Translations under genes and position numbers: made by a program
Part shown: piece by piece, positions 62,103 to 64,000 of the stretch
Position numbering within the stretch: the stretch's first letter is position 1
How the letters are laid out: each line of letters begins with the position of its first letter
The notes under the pieces: model-generated
The model's input: only the letters and a program-made list of their open reading frames with translations
Told to the model about the DNA's origin: nothing
Database searches by the model: none
Assembly: GCA_030644725.1 (NCBI GenBank)
Contig: CP130629.1
Location: 4,417,501 to 4,481,500 of the forward strand
Length of the DNA stretch: 64,000 bases
Reading direction: 5' to 3'
Origin: Candidatus Electrothrix communis
GTDB taxonomy: Bacteria > Desulfobacterota > Desulfobulbia > Desulfobulbales > Desulfobulbaceae

Positions 62103-63115
62103 GCAAACCTCCGTAGACATTCTTTTGCCTCGTTGATCAAACAGCGGCGGTACCCCCCAGCAATCCAGCTGTTGCGGGCAATACGCAGCAGAGTAATCCC
62201 CATGTAAAACGGTACTCTCGCAGTAATAGAACGGAACGCCTTATCTCTGTCGGGAAAATGGCAGGCATATTCCCAGAGGAAGTGACCGATAAAGGGTTCT
62301 GCGGCCTCTTTGCTGCCTGTATCACGCAGGAAAAAATGCTTCAGCTCGCCAGCAATGCGGCCTATATCAAAGACTCTGTCGTCCCGATGCGCTCGTTCCA
62401 GATCAAAGGTACTGACGTTCAGGCCGCCGGTAAATTTAAAATTTTCCGGGGTGGCATCGCCATGCACCAGCACCTGCCGATCTTCCCACATCCGCTGTTG
62501 TCGGTGCCACTGATCGCGCAGCCAGCGCAGTTCATCCGCTTCTTTTTCCTTAATGCCATGAATCCGCAGCAGTTTCTTGATCAGGTGCTCTGTATAGTCG
62601 CAGCTCGGCTGGAAGTTGACTTGGCGGCCGTTCGCTGTTCGGTTATGGAGTTTCGCGAAAAAATAAGCCAAGGCCGTCAATCGACGGAAGAGTTTTTCCT
62701 GCTCGCCATTATGGATTGCTGCGAGAATCACCTTGCTCAACAGCTCGCCTTCACAAATCTCTGTGACCAAGAGAGCATTGAGGTCGTAGTTGCGTCCCAA
62801 AGGTCGGGCCACATGATGAGGCGCACCGGTCAGGCCGCAACCGCGCATGGCTTGAAGATTATCAAACTCATGGGTCAGCCGGGCAGCAGCTTTGTCTGCA
62901 TCCTTGGTACGGTCGCAGCGAAAGAATTTACCAATGAACTTTGCACCACTGTACTTTTCTTCATAGAGAAAAACGTCATTGGAGGCGTTGAGACGAAAGA
63001 CCCGATATTTTGCCCGTTCAGGTGGTCTGCCGGTTTGCGGATGAATTTCATGTCGCAGGTAGCCGTAAAGCGGGTCATCCCTGCGGACATGGCCAAGATA
63101 TTGTCCATTGTTCAT
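62099..63115 (-). CDS. APH/choline-kinase-like phosphotransferase
   Basis: 338 aa. Kinase-like fold with VLVHGDATPENF (catalytic HGD) and FDLERAHRDDRVFD (metal-binding) motifs, an AKFIGKFF lysine-type segment and helical C-terminus. Substrate unknown; could be a sugar or protein kinase. It forms a coupled pair with the HAD gene. Start ATG 63115; an in-frame TTG at 63157 is possible. Confidence 0.75.
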   Translation of the reverse strand: MNNGQYLGHVRRDDPLYGYLRHEIHPQTGRPPERAKYRVFRLNASNDVFLYEEKYSGAKFIGKFFRCDRTKDADKAAARLTHEFDNLQAMRGCGLTGAPHHVARPLGRNYDLNALLVTEICEGELLSKVILAAIHNGEQEKLFRRLTALAYFFAKLHNRTANGRQVNFQPSCDYTEHLIKKLLRIHGIKEKEADELRWLRDQWHRQQRMWEDRQVLVHGDATPENFKFTGGLNVSTFDLERAHRDDRVFDIGRIAGELKHFFLRDTGSKEAAEPFIGHFLWEYACHFPDRDKAFRSITARVPFYMGITLLRIARNSWIAGGYRRCLINEAKECLRRFA

Positions 63116-63324
63116 GATGTTCAGCCCGTTTGCACGATTAGTAGAGAAATTTACCAAGTTATAACATCATATATAATGTTTTCATAACATTTTTTTGTAC
63201 TGGAGATGCTGCGTACTCCCTTGACCATGTCGATACCGCACTATGGGGGGAATCCGTCACAATTACGGCGGCAGACTGGTGGATATACTGGAGCTGAAAT
63301 CCTATTGACTTTTCTCTCCGTTTT

Positions 63325-63356
63325 CCCTGACAATGTACTATTAGCCATTGTCAGGG
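63325..63356. repeat. 11-bp inverted repeat upstream of Yip1-like gene
   Basis: ccctgacaatg / cattgtcaggg with a 10-nt loop, 46 nt before the start codon. No T-run follows, so it is more likely an operator or RNA structure than a terminator. Confidence 0.45.
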
Positions 63357-63401
63357 AGTGTTGCCTGCGCCCTGATCAACACCATATAACGGAGGCAAAA
63401 G

Positions 63402-64000
63402 ATGGAAGACACCAGCAAGCAGCACCTGAATCCTTGGTTTTCGATGTGGACGCAGCCGCGCGCCACAATCCAGCAGATAATTGATGACGACCCGGAACAC
63501 ATGGTACTGCTACTGGCAGCTCTAGCAGGGTTTGTTCAAGCATTAGAGATGACCACCGTCAATACGGGCAGCAGTTACGATTGGCTTTTTCGCTTGCTTC
63601 TTATCGTGATAGCTGGGCCAATTGGCGGCATAATATGGTTATACATAAACAGTGCCCTGATTCATTGGACAGGAGAGGGAAGCGGAGGGCAAGCCTCAAC
63701 AGAGGATATTCGAGCCGCAATAGCCTGGGCCTTTATTCCGATACTATGGACATCCCTGTTCCTACAGCCTTTGCTTGCCTTGTTCGGCGGCCAGCAGCCG
63801 TCACCGGAAGGTAATCCAAGCACTCCTATCCTTGTTGGGTTGGGCCTGATTCAAAATATAGCAGAGGTATGGGCCTTTGTCGTCTTTCTAAAGAGTTTGG
63901 CTCAAGTGCAGAGATTCTCTGTCTGGGACGCTTTGTGTAATTCTTTCAAGGCCTTGTTTGTTATCGGAATTGCGGGGATGGTACTATACAAACTCATCTT
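63402..64000 (+). CDS. Yip1-family membrane protein (truncated by window end)
   Basis: Open from ATG 63402 to the window end (199 codons seen). GGAGG lies 6 nt before the ATG. N-terminal NPWFSMWTQPRATIQQI (Yip1-type NPW...P...), then about four to five membrane helices with PIGGIIWLYINSALIHW and IQNIAEVWAFVVFLKSL. Bacterial Yip1 proteins are poorly characterised. Confidence 0.75.
   Translation, partial: MEDTSKQHLNPWFSMWTQPRATIQQIIDDDPEHMVLLLAALAGFVQALEMTTVNTGSSYDWLFRLLLIVIAGPIGGIIWLYINSALIHWTGEGSGGQASTEDIRAAIAWAFIPILWTSLFLQPLLALFGGQQPSPEGNPSTPILVGLGLIQNIAEVWAFVVFLKSLAQVQRFSVWDALCNSFKALFVIGIAGMVLYKLI

Noticed and set aside
62258-63187. 309-residue open frame on the plus strand
   Set aside because: Complement of the APH-like kinase gene; no signature.

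Overview
This looks like a chromosomal window from a Gram-negative, probably anaerobic bacterium, most likely a sulfate-reducer-type Desulfobacterota (Desulfobulbales, possibly a cable-bacterium relative). The basis is inference: lipoproteins and outer-membrane beta-barrels, a Bat operon, sirohaem/tetrapyrrole genes, c-type-haem sensors with CxxCH motifs, a perfect FNR-type box, and the resemblance of many proteins to deltaproteobacterial families. No rRNA or other definitive marker is present.

Layout. 1-4785 (+): Bat/VWA-TPR operon (BatB/C fusion, BatD, BatE). 4868-18721 (mostly -): small membrane or redox proteins, then gpmI-rsfS, topB, a DUF456 protein, a coiled-coil protein, a TPR lipoprotein and an unusually long bifunctional PBP. 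19134-30637 (+): mltD-like lytic transglycosylase, PepSY-type membrane protein, exonuclease I, a PilZ protein, an acyltransferase-ACP-ligase fusion, a haem-sensing c-di-GMP phosphodiesterase and a secreted SNase-like protein. 30694-32800: an IS1182-like element with terminal inverted repeats and a 6-bp target duplication, inserted exactly at the stop codon of a VCBS/FG-GAP protein. 32797-44045 (-): VCBS protein, small outer-membrane barrel, the cobA-hemD/hemC/nitroreductase/pRiA4b group, an AlbA_2 ATPase flanked by a decayed copy of a neighbouring gene's 3' end, a deoxyhypusine-synthase-like protein, gmhA and adk. 44319-52821: hom, two CSLREA/choice-of-anchor-Q beta-helix secreted proteins with a duplicated leader, a Cys-rich secreted protein, apgM and a thioesterase. 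52968-54939: initiator tRNA followed by an AT-rich accessory patch with a decayed toxin-antitoxin pair, two paralogous KTSC-like small proteins, a 53-aa ORF and other decayed fragments. 54940-61299 (+): haem-sensing hybrid histidine kinase and a Cus-like heavy-metal efflux set (TolC-type channel, YHS protein, CusB-type adaptor) without the RND pump. 61338-64000: HAD-like protein and APH-like kinase (-), then a Yip1-type membrane protein cut by the window end (+).

Themes that link genes: envelope building (PBP, MltD, GmhA, acyltransferase fusion), c-di-GMP signalling (PilZ, EAL protein), and two sensors that join the same periplasmic c-haem input domain to different outputs. The most unusual structures are the AlbA_2 gene between an intact gene and a diverged, frameshifted copy of that gene's 3' end; the leader and signal-peptide duplication at the beta-helix locus; and the decayed accessory patch beside the initiator tRNA gene.
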